From an uncultured Myxococcales bacterium (GTDB taxonomy: Bacteria > Myxococcota_A > UBA9042): a stretch of DNA of 44,364 nt. A program made the position numbers and the translations under genes. A model generated the notes under the pieces. That model was not told the DNA's origin, made no database searches, and saw nothing but the letters and a program-made list of their open reading frames with translations. Location: the NCBI GenBank assembly GCA_903840165.1, contig CAIMEY010000075.1, positions 1 through 44,364 on the forward strand. Reading direction: 5' to 3'. Within the stretch, counting starts at the first letter, position 1. Each line of letters starts with the position of its first letter. This document shows positions 1 through 9,004 of the stretch, one piece after another.

Positions 1-110
1 ACGCCTTGGCGCTGAACGCCCGGATTTGCAACTAGAATCGGCATGATTGCCGGGCGGGAGGATGGGGGCCGGGCCTTGCCGATTGGCCGCCGCGGATGCC
101 AGGCTCCCTT

Positions 111-221
111 CGACCCTCGGCCGGTGGTGTGGCTGCGACCCTCGGCCAGCGGCGCTGCTCCCCCCGTGGCCAGTGGCATTGCTCCGCCCCGTGGGGCGTG
201 GCATTGCTGCGACCCTTGGCC
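111..221. repeat. Degenerate GC-rich direct repeats
   Basis: CGACCCTCGGCC occurs at 111-122 and 136-147, with a variant (CGACCCTTGGCC) at 210-221. GTGGCATTGCT also occurs twice between them (about 173-183 and 198-208). The block lies 3' of the stop codon of the minus-strand gene ending at 263. The rest of 1-262 shows no gene that I can support; open frames here are compositional. Confidence 0.5.
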
Positions 222-262
222 GGGGGTGTTCTGGAATCGCCAAGAATTACAGCGGGATAGGT

Positions 263-757
263 CTACTTCTTCTTCCTGTCACCCTTGTCATGGCCGTCGG
301 CCGCGCCGTCGTCCGCAGCTACATCCGCCTGCGGAGCTGCATCAGCGGCCGGGCCACCTTCGATCTTGGCTGGCTTGGCATCCACGGGCTTGGCCTCGAC
401 GGCTTTGCTTTCCGGGGCCTTCAATTCCACGGGTTTGGCGTCCGCGGGTTTGGCGTCCGCGGGCTTGCTGTCTAAAGCCTTGGCGTCTGCGGGCTTAGCC
501 TCCACGTCGCTGGGAGCCTTGGCCGCCGCGAGCGGTGCCGGGGCCGCGCTCAGGGCCACCAAGATCGCCTGGGGTCGAGCGACCGAAGTTTCAATCGTCT
601 TGAGGATGCGCGCCAGGGAAACGGCGTCATAGCCGTCAGCCTTGGCGACGGTGGCACCGTCCAGCACCTGGGCCAGGACGGCGCGGGCGCTCAGGTAGTC
701 AAAGCGATGCTCGAAGGCAGAAATCAAGTGTTCGTGCGATGTTGCGCTGCCGGCCAT
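263..757 (-). CDS. Small protein with Ala/Lys/Pro/Asp repeat tail
   Basis: I do not recognise this 164-residue protein. Residues 1-70 look like a small folded, helical domain (start MAGSATSHEHLISAFEHRF). From about residue 71 to the end the sequence is low-complexity Ala, Lys, Pro, Asp and Glu, with repeated PADAK, PVDAK and PVELK units, ending in a basic DRKKK tail. At DNA level the unit GGTTTGGCGTCCGCG is repeated in tandem near 430-465, so the tail probably grows and shrinks by slippage. The start at 757 is chosen because a GGAGG ribosome-binding site lies just upstream; an in-frame extension to 817 has no such site. There is no signal peptide or membrane segment. The tail resembles that of histone-H1-like or poly-Ala/Lys DNA-binding proteins, but Asp and Glu balance the Lys, so nucleic-acid binding is not supported. 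Confidence 0.7.
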   Translation of the reverse strand: MAGSATSHEHLISAFEHRFDYLSARAVLAQVLDGATVAKADGYDAVSLARILKTIETSVARPQAILVALSAAPAPLAAAKAPSDVEAKPADAKALDSKPADAKPADAKPVELKAPESKAVEAKPVDAKPAKIEGGPAADAAPQADVAADDGAADGHDKGDRKKK

Positions 758-1415
758 GCGTATCCTCCAGTGCAAATGGGGCCAAGGTCGCGATCGGTTT
801 GGGACCGAAGTGGGCACCTGGGCCGATCAACAGGGGGCGCTTCCCTGCGGGTATGGCGCCACGATAGGTCCGCTTGCTAGCGGGTCGGGCTGCGCTAAGG
901 CAGCCAATCTTCGCCAGATCCAAGCTAGGATACACCCAGGACGGTGCAAATCATTGGCAGCCACGGGTTGTCCTTGGTCGGCAGCGTATCGCACCGGATC
1001 TTGGCGTCAAGATGCTGTCCTAGCCTGGGTGCAGCAGGGGGCAGGGCTCTGGCCCAAACGCCCGAGGCTGGGCCTAGTAATCTCTTGATTTTACGCGAGA
1101 CTCTTGTGGTCGATGCCTCGACGTCGGGCTCCCAGCTGGCGCCGCTGCGTAGTAGTATCGGGCGCAAGCCGGGCCGGACTCGCCCTGGCCCCTGGGGTGC
1201 GCAGCCCTGGCGGAACCGGCCCATCGGCAATCCGGTTGCTGTCGCGGGTATTTTCGCTATGCTCTAGGGACCTGCGGGCCAATGATTGGTGCGCAGTGCC
1301 GACGTGGCCTAGCCGCGGCGGGGGCGACCGACCGCGTTGGGCAGGGGCGGTGCCGTCGTAGAGTTGCTGCCGTCGTGGTCCTGCCTCCATGGCCTGTGAT
1401 CCAGCGAGGCGATGA
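758..1415. other. Divergent intergenic region without a supported gene
   Basis: This 658-base stretch separates the minus-strand gene starting at 757 from the lipoprotein at 1416. Several frames of 80-170 codons are open on both strands, but none has a convincing ribosome-binding site or family resemblance, and they read as typical GC-rich noise. One plausible promoter is listed separately (1236-1263). Confidence 0.5.
1236..1263 (+). promoter_or_regulatory. Candidate sigma-70 promoter for the 1416 lipoprotein
   Basis: TTGCTG (1236-1241), 16 bases, then TATGCT (1258-1263). It would give a leader of about 145 bases before the lipoprotein start at 1416. The assignment rests on hexamer similarity only. 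Confidence 0.3.
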
Positions 1416-3278
1416 ATGTTACGGACCTTTCGCCGTTCCAGCTCTTGGGTTGCCCTGCTGGCCCTGTTCAGTTTTTCGCTGCAGGCCTGCAGTGATTCGG
1501 TGCAGTCGGGCAAGATCATCTTTGCCGGCTCCACGCAAAACGACGGCTGGGGCCAGTTCAGCGGTGATGTCGGCACCGGTACGGGCGCTGGCGACACAGG
1601 CAACCCCAACACCGCCGATCACGGTAGCGCAGCCGATGCCGACCCTGGCGACATCGTCGTCAAGCGCCAGATTATCCTCAAGCTGGACACCACCAAGCCG
1701 TCCATCATCGGCCCGAGCGCGGTGCTGCCCATCTTTGCCGACGTGATCGACTACAGCGTCGGCGGGCCGGCCAGTGGCGTCCCGGTATTCTGGGAAATTA
1801 CAGCGAATAACGGCGTCAATGGCCCGGGCAAAGGCGCGCTGAGCTCGCAGAACACCTTTACCGATCCGACCGGCGAAACCGGCAATGTTTTCAGTGCCAA
1901 CAAGAGTCCGTCGACCGGCTACACCATCCGCGTGAGCTGCGATGGGGCCGAATCGGTCGAATTCACCATTCAAGTGACCGACTTGCCGGTGGGTGGCATC
2001 AAAATCAAGATGACCTACGACAATCAGGTGGCCATTGGCGATCTGACCGTGCGGCTGGTGGCCTCGCCCTTTGCCTGCGCGTCGTTCAAGGCCAACAAGC
2101 CGCCAGACCAGTTCCTCGGCAGCAAGTCGAGCTTTCTGAGTGATACCCCAGAGTTTGATAACCTTGGGGCCGACAAGAAGTACGGCGTCTACGTGCTGGC
2201 CAAGAACCCCGCGGGGCATTTGGCAGCGGCGGGCTGTGCGGACGGCATCCTTGTTGCTGACAAGCAAGTCACCGAAGTTACAGTGACCTTGACCACCTTG
2301 GCGCTGCAGGCGTCGGGCGTCTACGACATGGTCAACCACTTCGATTTCACCGGTGCGATTCCCGGCCAGTTGGGCCAGATCCTCGATACGGCTGTGCAAA
2401 TCTTCTATGATCCCGGGGCCTTTATCATCGAGCAGATCAAGAACCTGGTCAAGCAGTTGTTACCGAGCATCATCGTCGACACTGTCTTTAGCCTGTTTCA
2501 AGACCAACTCGCCAAAGTTGTGACCGATTGGCTGCTGAGCAGCTCGCCGCCCTGGCTGCAAAAGTTCTTCCAAATGGGTCAGGAAGTGCTGCAGGTCGTC
2601 AAGAACCTGGAGATGATCGGCGAACTAAAGATCTTCAAGGTTTCCAATGACTTCTTTGTCAAAGGCGAGATGGACTTCACCGGTGTCAACCTCTACTGGA
2701 AGGCGTTCTACGGCTGTGACAAGAACTCGCCGCCGGACTGTGGTAAGTGGGCACTCGATATGAGCAATGCCACTTCGGACCCGAACTTCCCGATGAACTT
2801 GGTGGCGGGCACGTTCACGGGCTCGGTTTCGCAACAGGTGAATCTGTCTATTGATTCGGGCACGATCAAGCTCAACTACGGCAAGCTGATTCTGTACGTC
2901 TTGACCAATCTCATCCTCAAGAGCATCACCGGCGAATCGACCTTCTCGGGGGCCATGGCCAAGCTGATCAACTGTGACGGCATTGCCAATGGCATCGGCA
3001 ACTCGATCCTTGGCAAGCTCGGCTTGTCGGTCAGCACGGTCAAGGGAATCTGCGATAGTGCTGTAAATCTGCTGGTTTTGCCGCTTGAACAGATGCTCGG
3101 AGGCCTGGCCCTAGACTCCAACCTGTCCCTGAACGGCACGGCCGTGCTTGAGGACGACGACGATGACCTCAAGGTCGATCAAATCGTGGACGGCGTCTGG
3201 ACGGGCAACATCTCCTCGGCGACGCCGGGCAAGCCGTTCAAGGGCGACTGGAGTGCAGTGCGCCAACCGGGCAATTAG
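1416..3278 (+). CDS. Large lipoprotein with an Ig-like (Big) domain
   Basis: This 620-residue protein should be anchored to the envelope. It has a basic N-terminus, a hydrophobic core and the lipobox LQAC with the lipidated Cys at residue 25. Residues about 30-80 are Gly/Asp/Asn-rich linker. Residues about 85-195 read like a bacterial Ig-like (Big_1-type) domain, including a passage on alternative states ending in SVEFTIQVTD. The rest (about 200-620) is a long region with several amphipathic stretches that I cannot assign. A run of five Asp lies near the C-terminus. The start has GAGGCG upstream and yields a proper signal peptide. A second lipoprotein follows 165 bases downstream on the same strand. 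The annotation 'lipoprotein' is firm; the function is unknown. Confidence 0.85.
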   Translation: MLRTFRRSSSWVALLALFSFSLQACSDSVQSGKIIFAGSTQNDGWGQFSGDVGTGTGAGDTGNPNTADHGSAADADPGDIVVKRQIILKLDTTKPSIIGPSAVLPIFADVIDYSVGGPASGVPVFWEITANNGVNGPGKGALSSQNTFTDPTGETGNVFSANKSPSTGYTIRVSCDGAESVEFTIQVTDLPVGGIKIKMTYDNQVAIGDLTVRLVASPFACASFKANKPPDQFLGSKSSFLSDTPEFDNLGADKKYGVYVLAKNPAGHLAAAGCADGILVADKQVTEVTVTLTTLALQASGVYDMVNHFDFTGAIPGQLGQILDTAVQIFYDPGAFIIEQIKNLVKQLLPSIIVDTVFSLFQDQLAKVVTDWLLSSSPPWLQKFFQMGQEVLQVVKNLEMIGELKIFKVSNDFFVKGEMDFTGVNLYWKAFYGCDKNSPPDCGKWALDMSNATSDPNFPMNLVAGTFTGSVSQQVNLSIDSGTIKLNYGKLILYVLTNLILKSITGESTFSGAMAKLINCDGIANGIGNSILGKLGLSVSTVKGICDSAVNLLVLPLEQMLGGLALDSNLSLNGTAVLEDDDDDLKVDQIVDGVWTGNISSATPGKPFKGDWSAVRQPGN

Positions 3279-3443
3279 CAAACAGTTTCTCCAGCTGCGG
3301 GCCGGTGGCGCTGCCGTGACGTCGCCTTGGCTTTCACGCCGTCCAAGCACGCGGATGCCCATGATCACAAGCCATTCGGGCGCAGTCTGCAGCCCGGTAA
3401 GGTCGCGGCTCTCCGCAAGGACCGACAAGGGGTAAGGGTTTTT

Positions 3444-4013
3444 ATGTTCTTGAATGCTAAGCAGTTTTTCTGGTTGCCCCTGGCGCTGCTGCTGGGCTGT
3501 GGCGGCCCGCAACTGGACCGGCTGGTTGGGGAACCGGCGAGCAATGACCGCTTTACCACGCCCGTGAGCAACCGCGTCCACCCGGCCATTGACAGCATCC
3601 AACGCTTTGTCGCGGCAATGCAGCAAAATGACGCCGATCGCGCTTGGCTGCAGTTGTCGGGTGAGACACGCAAAGCCTTGCAAACACGGGCAGATTTGGT
3701 TGGGCTGCGTGGCGTGGACCTGCTGCGGCTGCACAAGCTGCCCACGGCAACGTCGATGACCACCGCCGCTAGCTTTGAACCGCTGACGTTTTTTGCCCTG
3801 CCGACCGTGCAGTCCATGCAACTGGCGCAGACCCCGCCGCGCGAGGATGTCGTGGAACAGCGCGTACATATGACGGGATCGGGCGGCGCGTCCCGGACCG
3901 TGGTGCTGCGATTTGAGGGGTATCGCTGGCGCATTCATCGGCCGGACCTGCTTGGCGCGTCGACGGCGGGCAGCGATCCGGTGTCTGGCCATGATCGCCT
4001 TTCGCAACAATAG
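3444..4013 (+). CDS. Small lipoprotein, possibly NTF2-like fold
   Basis: This is a 189-residue protein with a short signal peptide and lipobox LLGC (lipidated Cys 19), so it is a predicted lipoprotein. The mature part begins with a short linker. It then has a pattern seen in NTF2-like/DUF4878-type lipoproteins: a helix with FVAAMQQNDADRAWLQL, a middle strand region, and a closing strand VVLRFEGYRWRIHRP. The NTF2-like assignment is tentative and based on pattern, not on a search. The start at 3444 is preceded by GGGGTAAGGG; the frame is open 39 codons further upstream, but those codons have no signal peptide or ribosome-binding site. It lies between the larger lipoprotein and miaB. Confidence 0.8.
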   Translation: MFLNAKQFFWLPLALLLGCGGPQLDRLVGEPASNDRFTTPVSNRVHPAIDSIQRFVAAMQQNDADRAWLQLSGETRKALQTRADLVGLRGVDLLRLHKLPTATSMTTAASFEPLTFFALPTVQSMQLAQTPPREDVVEQRVHMTGSGGASRTVVLRFEGYRWRIHRPDLLGASTAGSDPVSGHDRLSQQ

Positions 4014-4199
4014 GTTCATTGGCCTCATGGCGCCCGGCCTCGCTGTGCCAGGGTTGCGCCAAGGACGGCTAGCGGCGTCCAGCTTGCTCGGCTTGATGCT
4101 GCTTTAGAAAAGAAATCATTGCATGGGCTTATCCTCAAGGGCCCCATCAATAACCCTGCTGCCAAGCCGCCCCGACGCGGTCAACTAGCGAAGAAACGG

Positions 4200-5669
4200 A
4201 TGGACTTTTCAATCGTAGCCCGGGCCCAGGCCCAGCAGCGTCTGGCGGATCTTGGCGGTCAGTTGCAGCGCCAGGTCTACATCGAGACCATGGGCTGTCA
4301 GATGAACGTCTATGATTCCGAGCGAATGGCTGAAGTACTGCGCGCCGACGGCTATGTCCGCACCGAAGACGTGCAACTCGCGGACCTTGTCCTCATCAAT
4401 ACCTGCAGCATCCGCGATCGGGTCGAGCATAAAGTCAGCTCAATGCTCGGCGTGCTCAAGAAACTCAAGGAGTTTAATCCAGATTTGGTCCTTGGCGTCA
4501 CGGGTTGCGTCGCCCAGCAGCAGGGGGAACAACTCTTGGCCAAGGTGCCGCACCTGGACTTGGTGCTTGGGCCCGATCGCATCGCACAACTGCCTGAATT
4601 GGTGCGTAAAGCGCGCGAGGAACAGCACCGCAGCAGCGCCGTGGCGTTCATGCCGCGCAAGGCCTACACGTTTCCAGAGGTGTCCGCGCCCGAGGACGGT
4701 CGAGTCAGCAGTTTTGTTACGATCATGAAGGGTTGTAACAAGGTTTGCTCCTTTTGTATCGTGCCCTTCACCCGCGGTCGCGAGGTGTCCAAACCCTCGG
4801 CCGATGTGCTGGCCGAACTCAAGGTGCTGGCCGACGCCGGCGTGCGGGAAGTGACCCTTCTTGGCCAAAACGTCAACAGTTACGGCAAGGATTGCGTGGA
4901 CCGCGACGGCAATAAGGGCGAGTTGGACTTTGCGGAACTGCTGGCAGCCGTCAGTGAACTGCCTGGAATTGAACGCATTCGCTTTACGACGTCGCATCCC
5001 ATGGATTGTACAGACGGCTTGATCGATGCCTTTGGGCAACTCGCTAAATTGATGCCTTTTTTCCACCTGCCGATTCAGTCCGGTTCGGTCGCGGTCCTCA
5101 GGGCCATGCGGCGGCACCACGGCGTCGACGATTACCTGGAAAAAATTGAGCGATTGCGCATGGTTCGTCCGGATTTGGCCTTGTCCACGGACATCATCGT
5201 GGGTTTTCCGGGCGAGACGGAGCGAGACTTCCAGGACACCTTGGAATTGCTGCAGAAAGTGAAGTACGCCAGCATCTACAGCTTTGTCTATTCGGCGCGG
5301 CCGGGGACCAAGGCGGCTGAACTTGTGGACGATGTGTCGCTGGATGAAAAACGGCGGCGAATTCAGGCAGTTCAGACAGTGCAGGACCAGATCAGTCAAG
5401 ACTGGATGCGCGCCCAAGTGGGCACGGTGCAGCCGGTGCTGTTTGAGGGTCCCTCGCGCCTGCATGACCTTGGACCTAATAGCCTTTTGGCCGGGCGGCA
5501 GGAGGAAATGCCTCAGCTGGTGGGCCGCACGCCGCACAATGCCAAAGTCCATGTGCCGATGCGCAAAATCGACGATTTGGTCACGCTCAAGGGCCAGATT
5601 CGCGCCGTTCACCTGGACCACGCGCACGCCCACAGCCTGAGCGGAACCGTGGTGGAGACCGTGCCGTGA
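4200..5669 (+). CDS. miaB: tRNA-2-methylthio-N6-isopentenyladenosine synthase MiaB
   Basis: MiaB adds a methylthio group to C2 of N6-isopentenyladenosine at position 37 of tRNAs, using S-adenosylmethionine and two [4Fe-4S] clusters. The 489-residue sequence has the expected order. The N-terminal MTTase domain carries cluster ligands Cys33 (ETMGCQMN), Cys69 (NTCSIR) and Cys103 (GCVAQQ). The radical SAM domain has GCNKVCSFC with Cys179, Cys183 and Cys186, followed by IVPFTRGREVS. A C-terminal TRAM domain follows. The RGREVSKP stretch and overall spacing favour MiaB over RimO or MtaB. The chosen ATG at 4200 fits the family N-terminus. A TTG at 4119 is also in frame but adds 27 unneeded residues. 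The stop overlaps the next gene (GTGA), so translation is coupled to the VanZ-like gene. Confidence 0.95.
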   Translation: MDFSIVARAQAQQRLADLGGQLQRQVYIETMGCQMNVYDSERMAEVLRADGYVRTEDVQLADLVLINTCSIRDRVEHKVSSMLGVLKKLKEFNPDLVLGVTGCVAQQQGEQLLAKVPHLDLVLGPDRIAQLPELVRKAREEQHRSSAVAFMPRKAYTFPEVSAPEDGRVSSFVTIMKGCNKVCSFCIVPFTRGREVSKPSADVLAELKVLADAGVREVTLLGQNVNSYGKDCVDRDGNKGELDFAELLAAVSELPGIERIRFTTSHPMDCTDGLIDAFGQLAKLMPFFHLPIQSGSVAVLRAMRRHHGVDDYLEKIERLRMVRPDLALSTDIIVGFPGETERDFQDTLELLQKVKYASIYSFVYSARPGTKAAELVDDVSLDEKRRRIQAVQTVQDQISQDWMRAQVGTVQPVLFEGPSRLHDLGPNSLLAGRQEEMPQLVGRTPHNAKVHVPMRKIDDLVTLKGQIRAVHLDHAHAHSLSGTVVETVP

Positions 5670-6106
5670 GAGCGCTTGGCGGCTGGCGTTTTGCCCCGGC
5701 CCTGGCCTGGAGTGCCCTACTTTTCTGGAGTTCCAGCCGGGTGTGGGATGGCCAAGCCGGCGCTGTGCTCCAGTGGATTCCGTCCTTTCTGCTGCAGCTA
5801 CTTGCGCCTGATAAGCTCTTGCATTTAAGCGCCTATTGCATGCTGGGCCTGCTGTGGCTGGCGGGATTTCGTCGCTGGCGCTTGCCGCAGGGGCCCCAGC
5901 CACGGGTACACTTGGCGCTGGCTTGGATTTGCACCAGTGGTTTCGGGGCGTTGGACGAGGTGCACCAGGCCTTTGTGCCCGGTCGCAGCGCTGACCCCCA
6001 GGATTGGCTGGCTGATGCGTGCGGCGCTTGCCTGGGCATGGGCGTGTGGATCCTCTGTACAGACCTTGGGTTGCGCGTCATTCGGCCATCAGGGAGGGGG
6101 CGGTGA
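5666..6106 (+). CDS. VanZ-like family membrane protein
   Basis: This 146-residue protein has about four hydrophobic segments and the VanZ signature: DKLLHLSAYCMLGLL in the middle and ALDEVHQAFVPGR plus DWLADACGACLG toward the end. VanZ-family proteins are integral membrane proteins. VanZ itself confers low-level teicoplanin resistance, but most chromosomal members have no known role. The GTG start at 5666 overlaps the miaB stop (GTGA) and has GGTGGAG upstream. The stop overlaps the GTG of the next gene in the same way, so three genes are translationally chained. That placement gives no clear functional link. It is not evidence for glycopeptide resistance here. Confidence 0.88.
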   Translation: MRALGGWRFAPALAWSALLFWSSSRVWDGQAGAVLQWIPSFLLQLLAPDKLLHLSAYCMLGLLWLAGFRRWRLPQGPQPRVHLALAWICTSGFGALDEVHQAFVPGRSADPQDWLADACGACLGMGVWILCTDLGLRVIRPSGRGR

Positions 6107-9000
6107 GCCAGCCTACGACCTCGCCCAAGCGCACACAGCGCGACGCCAGCCTGCGCCTTGGCCTTGCCTGCAATCAGCATTGTGTTTTCTGCGATTTGCA
6201 TACCACGCGCCGCGATGAGCCCCTGCAGCCGCCTCTGCTGCAAACTCTAGAATCCATGTTAGAACAAGGACTTGCAAACCTGCGCCTGACGGGAGGCGAG
6301 CCAACGCTTTCCCCGGAACTCCTGCCGGCCCTGCGCTGGTGTCAGGCGCATGGCGTGGCTGTGACCCTGCAGAGCAATGGACTGCTGCTAGCAGGCGAAA
6401 AGGCGAGAAAAACCATTTGGGATCTTGGTGTTCGCGATGTGGTGATCCACCTGCCGGCTGCCGATCCCCTGGCCTATGCGGCGCTGACCCGAGACCCGCA
6501 GGGGTGGCCGCTGCTGATCAAGGCGCTGCAAGGCCTTGAGGCGGATGGCTTTTTACTGAAGCTGGCCGTGCCGCTGCTTGAGGGCAATCTGCACTCCTTG
6601 CAAGGCCTGGGCACCTTTGTTGCCCAACATGCCCCCGGCGTGCGGCGTGTGGAAATCGTTGGTTACCACGCCCATCCGCCCCTGGCACCCGTGGATCAAC
6701 AGCCACATCCTTTTGAAGTTGTTGCACTTTTGCGGAATCTGACCCTGGAACTGGCGGCGCTCGATGTCACGCTGGTGCCGCCGCGTTTGGGCCTTTTGCC
6801 GGCCTGTTGGCTGCGCGACTGGCCGCAGGGGCCGGCGTGGATCCTGCGTGGTACCCAGGGGTTGGCTCAGCCCTTGCCCCCAGGCTGCGCCGGGTGTGCC
6901 CTGCAAGGTGAGTGCCCTGGGCCCCAGCCCGAATTGCTGGAACATTTTGCGGAGTTAACGGTTCAACCCCTGCTAGGGCGGTCTCAACTCCGCCAAATCC
7001 AAGGCCTGCAAGCGCGCAGTCAGCCCGAAGAGAATCATACGCGCCGCATTACGCAGACCGATGATCAAGGGCATGAAATTGTTCGTGAAGTCTTGCTGCG
7101 CATCGTTCAGCAATGCAATGAGCGATGCCAGTTCTGCTGGGTCGACTTTGAAGCGCCGGCCTTGAGCGATCAGCGAATTATCGAGGAGTTAACGGCTCTT
7201 GCCGGCCTGCAGCCGCCGCCCATTGTCAGCTTCACCGGCGGTGAGCCGACCCTGCATCCGCGCCTCGTTGAGTGGGTGGCCATGGCGCGGCAAATGGGGG
7301 CTAGCCACGTGCAATTGCAGACCAATGCCACGCGTGTGGATGGCCCTTTGGCCTTGGCCCTCAAGCAGGCGGGACTGAACCTTTGTCTTGTCGGACTGCA
7401 CGGGCATACTCCTGAATTGTATGGGAAAATAACGGGGGCTCCCCAACTGTTTCACCGGGCCGTGCAAGGGGTTGAGGCCCTGCTGGCGGCTGGCGTGGAC
7501 GTGCACCTGAACCTCGTCATCAGCCGCGACAATGCGCCGCATCTCGTCGATATTGTGGAGTTTTTTGCCAAGAGCTGGCCTGGGCTGGCCCGCCCCTTGC
7601 TGGTGGTCGCGGTGGCCAGCGACATTGCCGGTGGTGCCTTGGATCCGACAATCCTGCCCAAACTAAGCGAAATTGCAGAGCCTTTGCGTCAGGCTCTGGA
7701 GCGCTGTCTGACCCTGGGCCTGCCCTTCGCCGGCCTCAATCACCCTTGCGGCGTGCCCCCTTGCCTGTTGGGCGGCGACCCGCGCTTCTTTCACGACGCG
7801 GCACGTTGGCAAATTGGCCAATCCAATCAAGTTGATATTCACGCAGGCAAGACGGCAGCCTGCGCGAACTGCGTCTTTGACAACGTCTGCCCCGGGCTGC
7901 GGCCCGAGTACGTAGCCCGTTACGGCAGTGGCGAGCTACAACCCATTGCGATAACACAACAAAGGCCAGCGATTGCTCAAGTTTGCATCCAAGGTCTGGG
8001 CCGGATGGGCCAGCGGTGGCTGCAGCTGCTGCAGGGGCAGCCTGAGTTGAGTCTGCAGTTGCAGTCGCGTCGAGAAAATCTGAATGATATTAAAGGAATT
8101 GCGGAGTTTACGCGCCGCGATTCACGGCAGCCCGTGGACCTCTGGGTGCTGGCTGAGGAAACGGAGCGGCACGCAGGCGAAGTGCTGGCGCTGTTAGGGC
8201 AATGGGCTGAAATGCCTGGGCCGATGCCCGGGTTGATGGTCGAAAAGCCTTTGACCGATGATGCGTTGCAGGCCCAAGCGCTGGTCGATGCGGCGCAAGC
8301 TGCGGGGGTGCCCCTGTGGGTGCATCACACGCAAGCGGTTGATCCAGCGCTGCTTTGTCTGATCGACGCTATCGATGCCGGCCGCATTGGCCCGGTGAAG
8401 GCTGTCACGCTCAGACGGCAGGAGCCGGTACAAGGGCTTGTGATCGCGGACAATTGGCAACTTTGGCGGGATCACTTGGTGCATGAGGCGAGCGTGGTCG
8501 ATAGCTTGATCGGGCCGGGCGAGCTAAGTGCCTGTGAAGTCGCTGATTTTCAAGTCTTCGCCCCGGGCGAACGGGGGCTGACAGGAGGCGTAGCAGGCGA
8601 AATTCATGCGGTTTGGCAAGGAATCTGGCGTGGCGTGCCGGTCGAGTTGCAGGCGACCCTGGGCCCGCAGACGTCGTTTTCTCGCCTCATCGAAGTGCGC
8701 GGCCAGGACGGTGTGTTGCAACTGCTGCAAACGCCTGGGCAAAGGCGGCTGACCTTGCGCCGCGATCGCGTGAGCGAGTTGCCCCTGCCGCCGGGCGACG
8801 GCCTGCACGCCGCGATGCTGGCCCTGGTGAAATGGCTGCAATTTCGCAATCGGCCTGAAATTTCGATGGACCGTCAGACCGTGCGCGTGTTGCAACGCCT
8901 TGACGCCGCGCGGGCCCCGGCGGTGCTGCGGGCCAGTGAGGCGTGGCTGCAGGCTTTGGTGCTCAAGCGCCGATTGTCGATGGATATCTTGAAGATTTAA
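6103..9000 (+). CDS. Radical SAM-radical SAM-Gfo/Idh triple fusion protein
   Basis: This 965-residue protein joins three enzyme domains. Domain 1 (about 1-300) is radical SAM with CNQHCVFC (Cys23, Cys27, Cys30) and a TGGEPTL SAM-binding motif, closing with a Cys cluster (GCAGCALQGEC) that could hold an auxiliary Fe-S site. Domain 2 (about 320-610) is a second radical SAM unit with CNERCQFC (Cys338, Cys342, Cys345), TGGEPTLHPR, and a SPASM-like end (CANCVFDNVCPG). Domain 3 (about 625-965) is a Gfo/Idh/MocA-type NAD(P)-dependent oxidoreductase with the Rossmann loop GLGRMG and the family EKPL motif near residue 714. The GTG start at 6103 overlaps the upstream stop and follows AGGGAGGGGG; reading further upstream would run into the VanZ gene. 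Substrate is unknown. The architecture suggests radical modification followed by a hydride-transfer step. No precursor peptide gene is visible next to it. Confidence 0.85.
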   Translation: MSQPTTSPKRTQRDASLRLGLACNQHCVFCDLHTTRRDEPLQPPLLQTLESMLEQGLANLRLTGGEPTLSPELLPALRWCQAHGVAVTLQSNGLLLAGEKARKTIWDLGVRDVVIHLPAADPLAYAALTRDPQGWPLLIKALQGLEADGFLLKLAVPLLEGNLHSLQGLGTFVAQHAPGVRRVEIVGYHAHPPLAPVDQQPHPFEVVALLRNLTLELAALDVTLVPPRLGLLPACWLRDWPQGPAWILRGTQGLAQPLPPGCAGCALQGECPGPQPELLEHFAELTVQPLLGRSQLRQIQGLQARSQPEENHTRRITQTDDQGHEIVREVLLRIVQQCNERCQFCWVDFEAPALSDQRIIEELTALAGLQPPPIVSFTGGEPTLHPRLVEWVAMARQMGASHVQLQTNATRVDGPLALALKQAGLNLCLVGLHGHTPELYGKITGAPQLFHRAVQGVEALLAAGVDVHLNLVISRDNAPHLVDIVEFFAKSWPGLARPLLVVAVASDIAGGALDPTILPKLSEIAEPLRQALERCLTLGLPFAGLNHPCGVPPCLLGGDPRFFHDAARWQIGQSNQVDIHAGKTAACANCVFDNVCPGLRPEYVARYGSGELQPIAITQQRPAIAQVCIQGLGRMGQRWLQLLQGQPELSLQLQSRRENLNDIKGIAEFTRRDSRQPVDLWVLAEETERHAGEVLALLGQWAEMPGPMPGLMVEKPLTDDALQAQALVDAAQAAGVPLWVHHTQAVDPALLCLIDAIDAGRIGPVKAVTLRRQEPVQGLVIADNWQLWRDHLVHEASVVDSLIGPGELSACEVADFQVFAPGERGLTGGVAGEIHAVWQGIWRGVPVELQATLGPQTSFSRLIEVRGQDGVLQLLQTPGQRRLTLRRDRVSELPLPPGDGLHAAMLALVKWLQFRNRPEISMDRQTVRVLQRLDAARAPAVLRASEAWLQALVLKRRLSMDILKI

Positions 9001-9004
9001 GGAG

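Noticed and set aside
4440..5903. Long minus-strand open frame opposite miaB
   Set aside because: It is an antisense shadow of the clear miaB frame. It has no family pattern and no ribosome-binding site; high GC creates such frames.
5666..6106. Glycopeptide resistance gene
   Set aside because: VanZ-like proteins are widespread and no van cluster genes are nearby.
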